A DNA stretch of 64,000 nucleotides from Clitoria ternatea (GCA_037962975.1 CM075672.1:54444501-54508500), one strand, 5' to 3'; positions 11,252 through 22,516 are shown, numbered from the stretch's first letter. Numbers and translations are program-made. Notes: generated by a model from the sequence alone, not told the origin.

Positions 11252-11867
11252 CTTTGTTTTGTAGGCATGCCTTAAGGCAAGCAACACCCATTGGTATTTG
11301 GATAGTGGGTATTCAAAGCATATGACTGGAGACATAAGCAAGTTTACATCATTCACTCCTAAAAGAAAAGGAAGTGTCACCTATGGAGACAACACCAAAG
11401 GAAGGATTCTAGGCATTGGAAATATTGGTAAGAATTCTTCTACCTCTATTAGTGATGTGTTGTATGTTGAAGGTCTTAAACATAACTTACTTAGCATTAG
11501 TCAATTATGTGACAAAGGGTATAGAGTTTTGTTTGAATTAAATTGTTGCATAATTAAGCATAAGACTAATAAGGAAGTTAAGTTTGTAGGCCAGAGAATT
11601 GATAATATTTACATGATTGATATGGATAGTTTGTCTTCAAATGATGTACAATGCTTCATGACTAGAGAGGATGAAACTTGGCTATGGCATCGAAGAATAG
11701 CTCATATACATGTAGACCATTTGAATAAACTTGTTTCTAAAGAACTAGTGATTGGTTTACCAAAGCTTAAATTTGAAAATAAATTTTGTGATGCATGTCA
11801 AAAGGGAAAACAAGTAAAGGCATCCTTTCAATCTAAAAATATCGTTTCCACCCAAAAGCCTTTATAA
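11252..11867 (+). pseudogene. pol: Sirevirus pol: protease and integrase N-terminus
   Basis: The retropepsin active-site motif DSG is at 11301-11309 within WYLDSGYSKHMTG. The HHCC zinc domain of integrase (HRRIAHIH then CDACQKGKQ) lies near residues 125-170. A TAG upstream, in the phrase VL-stop-ACLKAS, and a TAA at 11865 between QKPL and LLHMDLFGP both fit loss of a glutamine codon by C-to-T change. The frame is unchanged across the TAA. Confidence 0.8.
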
Positions 11868-12653
11868 CTTTTGCACATGGATCTATTTGGACCTTCCAAA
11901 ATCAAAAGCTTTGGTGGTAATTACTATGGTCTAGTAATTGTAGATGACTACTCTAGATACACATGGACCTTGTTTCTTGCTCATAAGAATGAAGCATATC
12001 ACGCATTTAAGAAACTTGCTAAGATTATCCAAAATGAGCAAAATTCAAAAATTACATCCATTAGAACTGATCATGGGGGGGAATTCAAAAATCAATCTTT
12101 TGAAAAGTTTTGCGAAAAACATGGCATTAATCACAACTTTTCAGCTCCTAGAACTCCCCAACAAAATAGAGTAGTAGAAAGGAAAAATAGATCGTTGGTG
12201 GAGCTTGCTAGAACCATGTTAAATGAAAATAATATTGCAAAACATTTTTGGGCCGATGCGGTAAATACCGCTTGTCATGTTATGAATAGATGCCTAATAA
12301 GGCCAATTCTAAAGAAAACCCCCTATGAACTTTACAAGGGTAGAAAACCCAACATTTCATACTTTCATATATTTGGATGTAAATGTTTTGTGCTCAATAA
12401 TGGAAAAGATAATCTAGGAAAGTTTGATGCTAAAGCTGATGAAGCAATCTTCCTAGGATACTCACAGTCCAGTAAATCTTATCGAATTTTCAACAAATGC
12501 ACCAATACCATTGAAGAATCTATTCATGTTAAATTTGATGAAAATAGCCATAACCCTCCGAGAAAGGAAGATGTTGATGATCTTGCAGGTGAACTTCAAG
12601 AAATGTGCTTGAATGAAGAGGAGGAAATCAACAAGAAAGAAGAAACAACATAA
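11868..12653 (+). pseudogene. pol: Sirevirus integrase core
   Basis: This is the DDE catalytic core that would insert element cDNA. Visible are MDLFGP (first D), IRTDHGGEF (second D) and NRVVERKNRSL (catalytic E), followed by GKPNISYFHIFGCKCFV-type sequence usual for copia integrase ends. A TAA at 12651 separates it from the RT region in the same frame. Confidence 0.85.
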
Positions 12654-14033
12654 AATGAGGAACCACATAAATGGATCACATTGAAGGATCACCCATTAGA
12701 CAAAGTCATAGGAGAGATGACTCAAGGTGTAAGTACTCGAAACGCTATTAGAAATACTTGTAATCACCTAGCGTTTGTATCACAAATAGAACCCAAAAAC
12801 ATTGATGAAGCTATTATTGATGAACATTGGATTTTGGCCATGCAAGAAGAGTTAAATCAATTTGAAAGAAATGAAGTTTGGGAATTAGTGCCAAGACCCA
12901 ATGATCACCAAATAATAGGAACAAAATGGGTTTTTAGAAATAAGCTAGACGAGAATGGCATAATAACAAGAAACAAAGCTAGATTAGTTGCTAAAGGATA
13001 TAATCAAGAAGAAGGGATAGACTATGAAGAAACGTATGCTCCTGTAGCTAGATTAGAAGCCATAAGATTACTGTTAGCTTTTGCTTGTTGTATGGATTTT
13101 AAACTTTATCAAATGGATGTCAAAAGCGCTTTTCTAAATGGCTATATTCAAGAAGAAGTCTATGTAGATCAACCTCCCGGTTTTGAAAATCACAAATTTC
13201 CAAACCATGTTTTTAAATTGAGAAAAGCTTTATATGGTTTAAAACAAGCTCCAAGAGCTTGGTATGAAAGACTTAGCAAATTTCTTTTAGAAAATAATTT
13301 TGAAAGAGGTAAGGTTGATACTACACTTTTTATAAAACATAAAAACAATGACATTCTTTTGGCACAAGTTTATGTTGATGACATAATATTTGGTGCTACT
13401 AATGAAATTCTTTGTCAAGAGTTTGCCAAGATCATGCAAGATGAATTTGAAATGTCCATGATGGGAGAACTCACCTTCTTCCTTGGATTACAAATCAAAC
13501 ACACCAATGAGGGAACGTTCATTAGTCAAACAAAATATTGTAAAGAACTACTCAAAAGGTTTGAAATGGACAAAGCAAACGAGATAGCTACACCCATGAG
13601 TACATCTTGCTACTTAGACAAAGATGAGAAGGGTAAGGATGTTGAAATAACTAAATACCGAGGTATGATTGGCTCCTTACTTTACCTAACAGCTAGTAGG
13701 CCTGATATTATCTTTGCTGTGTGCATGTGTGCTAGATATCAAGCATGTCCTAAAGAATCACATCTCACTACTATGAAAAGGATTTTGAAATATCTTGTGG
13801 GTACTCAAAATGTTGGTCTATGGTACCCCAAAGGGGTTGAATACACCTTAGTTGGATACTTTGACTCTGATTTTGCAGGATGCAAGCTTGATAGAAAGAG
13901 CACTAGTGGAACATGTCACTTGCTTGGTAGTTCTCTTGTATCTTGGCATAGCAAGAAACAAGTGAGTGTTGCACTATCAACAACTGAGGCAGAATATGTT
14001 GTAGCTAGTAGTTGTTATGCTCAAATTCTTTGA
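12654..14033 (+). pseudogene. pol: Sirevirus reverse transcriptase and RNase H
   Basis: An open stretch of 450 codons begins at 12681. It carries copia RT landmarks: KWVFRNKLDENG, RLVAKGYNQEEGIDYEETYAPVAR, DVKSAFLNGY, the catalytic YVDD at 13371-13382, and the RNase H start ALSTTEAEYVVASS. At 14031 a single missing base breaks the frame in the phrase QILWMRQ. Apart from that break this is the best preserved part of pol. Confidence 0.9.
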
Positions 14034-14323
14034 TGAGACAATAACTTCTGGATTTTAGTGTTAAATTAGATCATGTGCCTCTCAAATGTGATAACACTAG
14101 TGCCATTAATATTTCAAAGAATCCTGTAATGCATTCTAGGACTAAACATATTGAAATAAGACATCATTTTATAAGAGACCATGTTTTAAAGGGTGATTGT
14201 GTGCTTGAACATGTTGAAACATCTAAGCAATTAGCAGATATCTTCACTAAACCATTAGTGAAAGAACAATTCATCCACATTAGAAGAGAATTGGGAATTC
14301 TTGACATGATCAATTGTGTTTGA
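14034..14323 (+). pseudogene. pol: Sirevirus RNase H C-terminus
   Basis: After the frameshift, the other frame carries the end of pol, including CDNTSAINISKNPVMHSRTKHIEIRHHF (given here in outline), LADIFTKPL and the end at 14323. A TAA near 14042 again fits CAA to TAA. LADIFTKPL is the standard end-motif of plant copia polyproteins. Confidence 0.85.
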
Positions 14324-14458
14324 ATGATGAAGTATTTTGATAAAAACATTGTTGTATAACATGTTTATATGAGTTGGTTATTATCTGTGGTATGATTCAT
14401 TGAAATTACAACCTTCCTGTGTGAAAACTGCATAAATTATGAATTTTTGAACCATATA

Positions 14459-14789
14459 ATCGATTATATACAGCTTCTTAATCGATTAATAAGCCTCTGT
14501 TTTGTTGATAATCGATTACTCATTAACATCTAATCGATTAGAAAGCTTCTGTTTTATGCATAATCGATTACATCTTGATCAATAATCGATTACAAAGCCT
14601 CTATTTCAGGTCCAAAACATTTCATCTTTCCACTAATCGATTACCAGACTCTCTTAATCGATTAGGACGTCTCTGTTTCTTCACTAATCGATTACTCAAC
14701 TTCCATAATCGATTACCTACTATGCGAAATGATTCAAATTCCCCAGAAACAGTGAGCTAATCGATTACCTAATCCTAGTAATCGATTAG
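14459..14789. repeat. TAATCGATTA palindrome array upstream of an internal promoter
   Basis: I count 12 exact AATCGATTA sites in 331 bp, at irregular 20-50 bp spacing with unrelated spacers. The array lies between the end of pol and the TATA box at 14885 that precedes the extra ORF. An equivalent array of 14 exact sites fills the U3 of the 3' LTR of the same element. Confidence 0.9.
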
Positions 14790-14884
14790 CATCAGAACTG
14801 CAACAATCAAACGTGGGTTCCCGAGGTCTGCTCGACTTCCCCCTCATTTAACTCACCTCACTCCTTTCTAAACCTATTTTTTCT

Positions 14885-14894
14885 CTATAAATAC
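14885..14894 (+). promoter_or_regulatory. Candidate internal promoter TATA box
   Basis: CTATAAATAC is followed by a C/T-rich leader (CTCTCTTCACCCTC) and the ATG of the extra ORF about 115 bp downstream. The arrangement of palindrome array, TATA and pyrimidine leader mirrors the LTR promoter of this element, suggesting a separate transcript for the extra ORF. Confidence 0.6.
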
Positions 14895-15006
14895 ACCTCT
14901 CTTCACCCTCTCATCTCACACTACCTCCTTCCTCTTCAAATCTCTCAAAGCTCTCAAGAACTCTCTCCTTCTCTTCATCTTTTTTCTATATTCCTTCTCC
15001 CTCACC

Positions 15007-16110
15007 ATGTCTTCCTCCCGCACAGTCAAGAGAGCTAGGTCCAACATTGCCCAAGCCAACAACCCCCTAGACTTCTCTAGGTTCTTCTCTTCTCCTAGAG
15101 ACCTTCAACACTTCATTAACAATTTCTCTGAGAAAGACATCATGACCCCCCACTACACCATTGCTGAAACATTTGAGAACCATACCCTCACCTTTACCCA
15201 ATGCCTCTACCACTACAACCTTTTTCCCTTCCTCACCCTTAAGGAAGAGCTATATTATCCTGAACTCATCCGAGTTTTCTACTGCAACCTCAAACTTGTT
15301 AATGGGGTGATAGAATCAAAGGTCAAAAATGTGACCATCAAGCTCACCAATGCCCAATTTGCAGAAATCTCTCTGCTGCCACTTAACGATGCAGAATTTG
15401 ACGGAGGAGACCCTGAAGATGAATGGGGCTTCAATGCTCTCACTGCCCGTCAATCCTTGTGGAAGGCTGATCGCCCAAGGAGCAACCACAAGCTGGTGAG
15501 ACATTTAACCATGAATAACCGCCTACTACACTTTTTCTTGGTCAAGATGTTGGTTCCCCATGGTGGGAACTATGCTCTGGTGGAAGAGGATTATGTCCTC
15601 TTGATGTGGGCTATGCTAAACCACAAAGAGATAAATTGGGTTCAACTAGTCAAGTTCCACATGCGCCACACAAAAGACCAACAAAAGCTTCCATACGCCA
15701 TTCTACTCACCAAAATATTCAAACACTGTGGAGTAGACTTGGCTGGAGAACTATCGGAGAAGGTGCCTCCACAAGCCTGCATTGGCACTCATCACCTCAC
15801 CAAGATGGGTCTTGTTTTTCTAAATGGAGCATGGTATTCAAGGATGGAAGGCTATCATGCCAACATTCCCTACGAAGCTCCTGCTAATGAGCCAGCCCCT
15901 CCTCCTCCTGCACCTCAAGCTTCATCATCTGCCCCTGCTGACCCATTTGCATCTCTCTACGCTCACCTTGACCACCGCTTCGACCGTATTGAAAACTCTC
16001 TTCAAGAGTTTTCCATGACTGAGCAGCAGCATTTTAAGATGATGCAACAATGTTATGAGGAGCTTTCACATCAAATCTCTGAGCTTAGATTTTTCAACCC
16101 GGATAACTAG
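15007..16110 (+). CDS. Extra ORF between pol and 3' LTR (plant transposon-type domain protein, unknown function)
   Basis: An uninterrupted frame of 367 codons occupies the position where Sireviruses carry an env-like or additional ORF. The first ATG follows a C/T-rich leader. Residues 20-270 form a predicted globular region with words such as DFSRFFSSPRDLQHF, ELIRVFYCNLKLVNG and LLMWAMLNHKEINW. This resembles the domain annotated as putative plant transposon protein in legumes; that is recognition only and was not searched. A proline-rich linker (PAPPPPAPQ, near residue 300) and a C-terminal heptad-like helix with HxxxE spacing follow. I see no signal peptide or membrane segment, so envelope function is not supported. 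It is intact while gag-pol of the same element is broken. Confidence 0.7.
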   Translation: MSSSRTVKRARSNIAQANNPLDFSRFFSSPRDLQHFINNFSEKDIMTPHYTIAETFENHTLTFTQCLYHYNLFPFLTLKEELYYPELIRVFYCNLKLVNGVIESKVKNVTIKLTNAQFAEISLLPLNDAEFDGGDPEDEWGFNALTARQSLWKADRPRSNHKLVRHLTMNNRLLHFFLVKMLVPHGGNYALVEEDYVLLMWAMLNHKEINWVQLVKFHMRHTKDQQKLPYAILLTKIFKHCGVDLAGELSEKVPPQACIGTHHLTKMGLVFLNGAWYSRMEGYHANIPYEAPANEPAPPPPAPQASSSAPADPFASLYAHLDHRFDRIENSLQEFSMTEQQHFKMMQQCYEELSHQISELRFFNPDN

Positions 16111-16257
16111 ATCCATTTTTATGCTTTGATCATTGTGCTTTCTATTTTTATGCATCAGTTTTAATCATTTCCTTAATGTACTTTCCTTTCAGTTATTCTG
16201 AATAAAATTTGTCTTTCTTCATATGACTTTAATTGCTTTATTTTTTTTGATGATTCC

Positions 16258-16597
16258 AAAGGGGGAGAAGCAATAGTTTGTTCATTTGTCATCTATTTTG
16301 ACTGCTAAAACAAATGCTTAATTATCTGGTATTATCTCCAAAGGCATATATTCTTAAAGATAGGGGGAGATTTAGTTGTTTAAAGAGATAATGTTGTAAG
16401 GGACAAGAGATAACTTATAATCTAATTAGATGACTCATTTAAAGGATAAGGCAGACTCTGAAAATTTGATTAAGAGATAAGATATTATGCAGAATTCAAA
16501 TGTTTTTGCATAAATAAAATTAGAGATAAAAAATTGTTGTTTAAACTAACAATCCTCAAGAGATGAACATTGTTGTCATCATCAAAAAGGGGGAGAA
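16258..16597 (+). promoter_or_regulatory. Multiple polypurine tracts of the Sirevirus
   Basis: Three AGGGGGAGA-type signatures lie at 16258-16268, 16358-16371 and 16584-16597. The last abuts the 3' LTR and is the functional PPT. Repeated PPT signatures upstream of the 3' LTR are a known hallmark of Sireviruses. The rest of this interval is non-coding and AT-rich. Confidence 0.8.
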
Positions 16598-16708
16598 TGT
16601 GTTTTGAATGTGATTACAGGTTCAAGGATTTTGATAATGACAAAGCACTCTTGAAGAATTCCTTGCCAAAACAAAGATATGGAATCATACCCAGAAAAAC
16701 TGCACAGC

Positions 16709-17176
16709 TAATCGATTAGGGAGTCTCAGCTAATCGATTAGGAAGCTTCTGTTTTGGAACAACTGCATCAGGACAATAAGCTAATCAATTACAACATTTT
16801 AGACAATCGATTACAGAGCTACTGGAACTACAATAATCGATTAGATACATAGTTTAATCGATTACCAAAACCAAAAATGGCATTAAAGGTATCAGGTATA
16901 AAAGCTAATCGATTAAGAAAATTCAGCCAATCGATTAGAAGGCTACTGGAATGAATCTAATCGATTACTAAGACTATATAATCGATTACAAAGCTGCGAA
17001 GCTAAATTAAATGCATCAGGTATCATTGCTAATCGATTACAAGGCAAAGTTCAATCGATTACCAAGCTTCTGACTTGAATCTAATCAATTAGGCTATGGG
17101 AACTAATCGATTACATAGCAAACAGAGATGAAAAATTCAAAGTATAATCGATTACATCTTAAGGCATAATCGATTA
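16709..17176. repeat. TAATCGATTA palindrome array in LTR U3
   Basis: Fourteen exact AATCGATTA sites and two AATCAATTA variants (near 16783 and 17083) are present. The variants differ by a single CG to CA change, as expected from deamination. The array ends about 120 bp before the TATA box. Confidence 0.9.
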
Positions 17177-17294
17177 CGATAGTGGGAAAACACATATTAG
17201 TGGGAAACCAGCATATTTCTCCACCATTCCTTCAGAAACCCACTACATGCAACGGCTAGGAAGACCAAGGCACTCACCAAGCTCTGAAACGACT

Positions 17295-17303
17295 CTATAA
17301 ATG
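17295..17303 (+). promoter_or_regulatory. TATA box of the Sirevirus LTR
   Basis: CTATAAATG is followed by an A/C-rich leader (CACAACATATACAACAAG). The solo LTR of the related family has the same box in minus orientation at 37176-37184. Confidence 0.7.
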
Positions 17304-18054
17304 CAAGAAGAACTCAAGCACAACATATACAACAAGAAGCTATCAATCTTTACTTACTCTTATACTTAGTAAGCCCTTATTCTTGTATTTTTTGAGATTT
17401 CATTTGCATATTCTCTCTTCTTGAGAGTTATAGATTTGAGAGAACTTTCACTTGCACATCTACTCTATTGAGAGAGTTACTTGCTTGTAAACACTACATC
17501 AAAACACCAAAGTTTACTCTAGGTTGAGTGGTTACAAAGGTTGGGGTTCAACCTTTGGGATATTGTGAGATTGAGAAATTGGGTGGGTTGCCCTTATACT
17601 TGTGAGGATTGGGTTCTTGAGTGTGGGACACTAGGAAGCCACAATTGCTTAAAGTTGTATCTCTAGTCTACAATAGTGGAAAATCCTCTAAGTGGGTTGC
17701 TTAGAGGCGAGACGTACACCGGATTGGTGGAACTCGTTAAATCGGTTTACAAGCTCTTCTTCCTTACTCTTTTACTTTCATATACTGCACTTAATTGGCT
17801 TGTGTTGATTGATTGTGGCTTGCATACTTGAACTTATTCAAATTGGTAAATCTTGAATACTGAACACCAAGTGTTTGTTTAATTGTCTCAGCTATATTTA
17901 CCTTTGTTTTGCATTGCATATTTCACTAAACTTGATTTCACTTGTATAATCTTGTAAATTTGTATATAAGAATCAAGTTCAAAGGTATTCCAACTAAAAG
18001 TTTTAAAAACTCAATTCACCCCCCCTCTTGAGTATTGAGGCCACTTGAATAATA

Positions 18055-19276
18055 GTTTGATCAGCTAAAAGAGCAAGTGGCAGAGTTAACTAAACTTTTA
18101 GAAAAGAAACTCACAGAAGGAGGCTCCTCTGCAGGTGTTGAGGACGCCCAACAGCAGCCTGCCACCGCGCCACCCCCCTTGGTTCTGACCCAACAAGAAC
18201 CCAACTCCCTAACATAACGACACCCCCTATCACCATTCATGTCGGAAGACCTAACCCTGCCATTGAGACCCAGCCACCTTACGGCCAGTCTTATGCATAA
18301 CAGCATACATTTGTCGGTCCTGACGGCAACCCAGTACCTTTTCCACTTTATGGCCTACCACTGGGGTACTATCCCCCGCTCGCTAACCAACAAGACGCCC
18401 ACGACCAGCAAGCGATGAATCCTCACGCTTCATACCCCACCCAGCCAAATATGCCACCACTTCACCAAACCCAAAACACGCAAGCCCATGACCCATAAAC
18501 TTACTAAACCCAAAACACGTAAACCCATGACCCACAAACCTACCAAACCCAAAACACACAAGCCCAGATGACCCAGCCAGCATATGCCATACAAACTACG
18601 GCCCAACCCCAAGGTCCCTCACCGAATACAGGCCTGATGAACCAGTCCCATGCGTTGCCTCCTTTCAACCAGCCACTCGGCTATCCATACGGATATGCAA
18701 CCCCCTATATGACCAATCTCCAAGATACAACCCGCATGATGAACCCGGTAGCCGGTCATAGCATGGTCCCAGTTCCCCAAAAGGAAAAGATAGAAATCTT
18801 AGAAGAACATTTGAGAATGATGGAAGGCGCCGGAGGTTTTGGACTGATAAATGCTTCTGAGCTATGCCTAGTCACAGATGTTGTCCTCCCGCCCAAATTC
18901 AAGATGCCAGACTTTGACAAGTATCGGGGAATGACTTGTCCAAAGAACCATCTCACAATGTACCATCGAAAGATAGCATCCTACTCTTCTAACGACCAAT
19001 TGTTGATCCACTGCTTCCAAGATAGTCTGGCGGGGGCCGCTCTTACATGGTATGCTCACCTTGAACGGAACCATATTCGTTGTTTGAAGGACCTGGCAGA
19101 TGCCTTCCTTAGACAATACAAGTATAATATGGATATGGCACCCAATAGGGTTCAGTTACAGAATATGTTGAAAAGGGACAGTGAAACGTTTAAGGAGTAT
19201 GCCCAACGCTAGAGAGAGACAGCGGCGCAAGTGGACCCCCTATTATCGGAAAAAGAGATAGTCGCAATGTTTATCG
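18055..19276 (+). pseudogene. gag: Gag remnant of Ogre-like copy 1
   Basis: The fragment is collinear with copy 2 gag (38653 to about 39922). The start is lost to the Sirevirus-linked deletion. An open part (18568-19212) carries the conserved legume Gag words GAGGFGLINASELCLV, MPDFDKYRGMTCPKNH and FQDSLAGAALTWYAHLE. A TAG at 19210 replaces the TGG of copy 2. Upstream there are further stops and a shift around 18180. Similarity to copy 2 ends abruptly after TTTATCGAC at 19276. Confidence 0.85.
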
Positions 19277-19672
19277 ACTGCTGGTGTATTTTAAAGGAAT
19301 CAAGTTTGTATAATACACTCAAAGGAACGTGCCAAGTTTTAAACACGGTAGTTGTAGTTATAAAAGATATCGTTCCTACTAAGGATCATCAGCAATTGAA
19401 ACTTAAAATATTACGGTGGATTAAAACGATTGTTTTCATTGTTTTTGAGTTCAAAATATAGACTGCAATATATGAACGAGTATGCAATGAAATGAAAGGA
19501 GTTTGTCAAGTTGTAAAAACTGGGATTAGTATTCACCGATCTTACCTTCCGATGCATAATGTATATTCATGAAAACGGGGTTTGAACTATAATACTTTAC
19601 GTCACAATCAATGTCATTCGTATCAATTCCTTGACTACGAAATTCATAAGAACAGATTTGATAACGTCAATC
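19277..19672. other. Unassigned 396-bp segment between element fragments
   Basis: No similarity to any other part of the window is evident. It is AT-rich, with only a short open frame carried over from the gag fragment. It lies between the break in Ogre-like copy 1 and the start of a family A LTR. It could be part of another element or filler DNA at a deletion junction. Confidence 0.4.
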
Positions 19673-20779
19673 TGTAACATCCCAATTTTAAAACTAAAGA
19701 CCGAATGAAAAATAAACCATTAAGATTTGATTCAAAAATAAGAAGTTAATTGTTAATTATAATCAGATTAGCTTAAGGAATAATGACAAGTTAATTAAAG
19801 CTAAGTTGGTGAAAGATGGCTGTTTGTGATTGGCGAGTTACGTGAGTGGGCTGCGACTCACGTTTTCCCATCCTACTTCCTTTCCTTCGCATGCATATAT
19901 ATGCCCTGTACCAACGTGAATACTCATCCTTTTTCCCACTACTTCATTCCCCTTTTCTTCTTCGCCTCCATCCTCTTTTCTGTTCTTGCCTTTCACTTCC
20001 GAAGATCACGACAGTGGTGCTGGAGGAAGGTCAGAGCCCCTCCAACTGGTGAAGGACGATCGTTGAGGCCGAGGAAGAACAACGCTCCATTCCCGAACCG
20101 AGCGCAGAGTACGATGGAGCGAAGGAAGACCGAACGAAACAGAAGAAGAGCGTCAGACCCAACGTCGAGAGCAGAAAAGCTTCTTGAGTTCCTTCTGTAG
20201 GTAGGGGGTGCTTGTATGTCAAATGCATGGTCCACGAACAGTACCGGATGAATGTACTACTTTATGTATGTGTGTATGTGTTTATAACGACTGGATTTTA
20301 TGCATGATTAATGATTCTGGATTCTATGTGTATTACAGTGGTTATGCAACAATTGCATGTAATCAAAATGGTAGTAGTGTAGTCTGTCGGCCTTGGGTAA
20401 TGACGAATGCAATGCATGATTTCATCTCTGTTAACACTGTGAGAATATGAATGTGTACTCGATAGTTGATTTGCCAAATGTTATTGCTTGATTGTTAGAT
20501 TGTTGTACATATTGGTGTGACTGATAAAACAAATATAACGGCTGTGTTGAATCTGTTCTTAATTAATGGTTGCGAAGGAGGTATCGGTTGGGTGATGATG
20601 CTTGCTAGTAAACGCATTAGCTGCATGAATAAGAATGGGGTGACCCGTGGAAGGTCAAAAGCCCCGAGGGGATGACTTTCAGCTACAGACCTTGGCTAGA
20701 TCCTGAAGGGGCTCGTGGTAGCCGTAGGAGCTAGAGAGGAGTCTCGAGACACCAATGGGAGGTCGGTACCACACGGGAT
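19673..20779 (+). mobile_element. 5' part of a family A LTR, truncated on the right
   Basis: It starts TGTAACATCCC and is collinear with 1-910 from about 19850 on. It stops after GGTACCACACGGGA at about 20779, where the minus-strand gypsy LTR begins. It supplies the left end that is missing from the first LTR of the window. Open frames such as 19826-20200 are LTR sequence without support as genes. Confidence 0.75.
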
Positions 20780-22499
20780 GTAGTATACCATGGATGCAAA
20801 TGCAAATCATATGCATTTTCTCACTCTATGCACCTTATATATGCCACTCATAACACATCATCAACATCAATATCACCACAAGACTTTTAGTGGGTTCATT
20901 ATTGTTGGTTATTCTTATTAGTTTAAATTTTTGTGTGGCATTTTCGATAGCCTTTATTCAGGTCATTCACTTTCATCATCAATACAAAGACTTCAACCAT
21001 TCTCTATCATACATCACCAATAATCATTATACACTTATGGTGTACATATATATCACCCCATAACATCAAACAATTTACACTACCATATAACACACCAAGA
21101 TCATTCTAAATGCATCAAGCATGCTGCCAAAACATATCATTAACATCATGTACAACATTATGTAACACTCCAACAAGGCAAACATGCATCTCAATACATA
21201 TGGCAATCATATACCATTCAAATTCATGCATTTAGAACATAAGACTCCTCTCCTACCTCAAGTGAAGAATTCTGATTGATAAAACGCACCCACCTCGTCA
21301 CTCGGAATGGATCCTACAAAACCATACATGTAAAATCCTAATTAATCAACCATTCAAGACACAATTTCAACTCTTAATTAATTATTATTATATCTACCAA
21401 TTCTTAACATGTACAAGACATGCTATAAACCTCATTTTCATTATTTGTTAGGCTTCGGGAATTCCTTCCCATCAAGCCACATTCATTAAATTCAAAGGCT
21501 ACAAAACAATCATAGCCTAAACCTTTATGTAACTCCATTTATCCATATCCATATTCATTAATGTCATGCATTCTCTTCATAAAACATTCACTTAAGTCAA
21601 CATTAACTATTTTCCCCAAACCCCAAAGTTAGGGTTTCACCAAACCCAACAACTCTCATTAATGCCTCATCAATCTTTATCTCCTACCTATCATAAATGC
21701 ATCTACCATCATTAATCCCTCATACACATTTATGATGACCCACTCTAGGGTTCAAACATTAAATGCTTCTACTAAACACCCCTTTACATGCATGACTCCC
21801 CAAACCTCAAAACTCATAACCACATCATTATCTTATCCAAAAATTGGTAAAAGAGGCTTACCTTACCCAAAAAAAAAATGGGTTCCTAGTAGAGGGGAGT
21901 TCTAATAAAAATAAAGGAAAAGAGGGAGGAGATTCGAAGCTCCAAGCTTCCCTCAAGCTCCTTAGAGAAACGAAAATGAAAGGTGAGGAAAGGGCATAAC
22001 CTTTTGCCAAGAGTTTAGGAGAAGAAAAAGAGGGAAAATGAAGAAGAAGTTGAGAAGAAATGAAGGAGGAATAGGGAAAGAGAAGAGGAGCAAAATATTT
22101 CTCTTTTTCACTCAGCAAGTTCACGTGGAGTGGCAAGGGAATATGGGGTTTTGGTTTTTAATTTTAACCCTTCATTAAAAGATTCATCGTTTTAAGATAA
22201 ACAGGACCTCTGTTCGGGCTCAATACTTAATCCAAAAATTATTTCAAATAGATATTCAGACTCCCAATATTATCTTCAACAACCCTGACCAATATCATCT
22301 CAATCAGAGATACTTGGTCTGACACCCATATTCCAATCGGGCTTATTTTCAGCTTAACCGGTCTCAATAAATCACCAACAGTCCCTAAAAATCTCAATTT
22401 AATTATTTTCAATATTTTGGGACATCAAATGACTCATATTCAATTATTTAATATTTATTTCCTTAGTTATTTCCCTATTTAAAACTTTGGGATGTTACA
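20780..22499 (-). mobile_element. 3' LTR (partial) of minus-strand Ty3/gypsy element
   Basis: On the minus strand it starts TGTAACATCCC at 22499, next to a PPT. Positions 20780-21043 align with 29909-30172 in the 5' LTR, giving a 264-bp overlap between two complementary LTR fragments. From the two fragments a full LTR of about 4.2 kb can be inferred. The remaining LTR end is lost at the junction with the family A LTR. The strand between 21050 and 22490 is non-coding; 21858-22136 (minus) is a purine-rich leader-like stretch, not a gene. Confidence 0.75.
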
Positions 22500-22516
22500 A
22501 TCCACCCCACCAAAAA
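22500..22516 (-). promoter_or_regulatory. Polypurine tract of the minus-strand gypsy element
   Basis: Read on the minus strand, TTTTTGGTGGGGTGGAT directly precedes the TGTAACATCCC LTR start, as required for plus-strand priming. Confidence 0.7.

Larger units (their letters stand above)
16598..18054 (+). mobile_element. 3' LTR of the Sirevirus
   Basis: It starts TGTGTTTTGAATG just after the PPT and ends AATAATA, where the 5' copy has AATAACA (a C-to-T change in the terminal CA). Its length is 1457 bp. It contains a 14-site TAATCGATTA array, a TATA box (17295) and R/U5. The Ogre-like gag of copy 1 resumes at 18055 with GTTTGATCAG. Confidence 0.9.

Noticed and set aside
15007..16110. Interpretation of the extra ORF as a captured host gene or an envelope
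   Set aside because: It lies precisely between pol and the PPTs of a Sirevirus, and I see neither a signal peptide nor a membrane segment; host origin cannot be shown from the sequence.
19826..20235. Open frames in the family A LTR (for example 124 codons)
   Set aside because: The homologous region at 51-451 does not keep the same frame, so this is LTR sequence and not a conserved protein.
1..20779. The two family A LTRs as the pair of one element
   Set aside because: Both are in plus orientation, but the left one ends without a PBS and the right one is a 5' start without a PPT before it, so they are not the 5' and 3' LTRs of one insertion.
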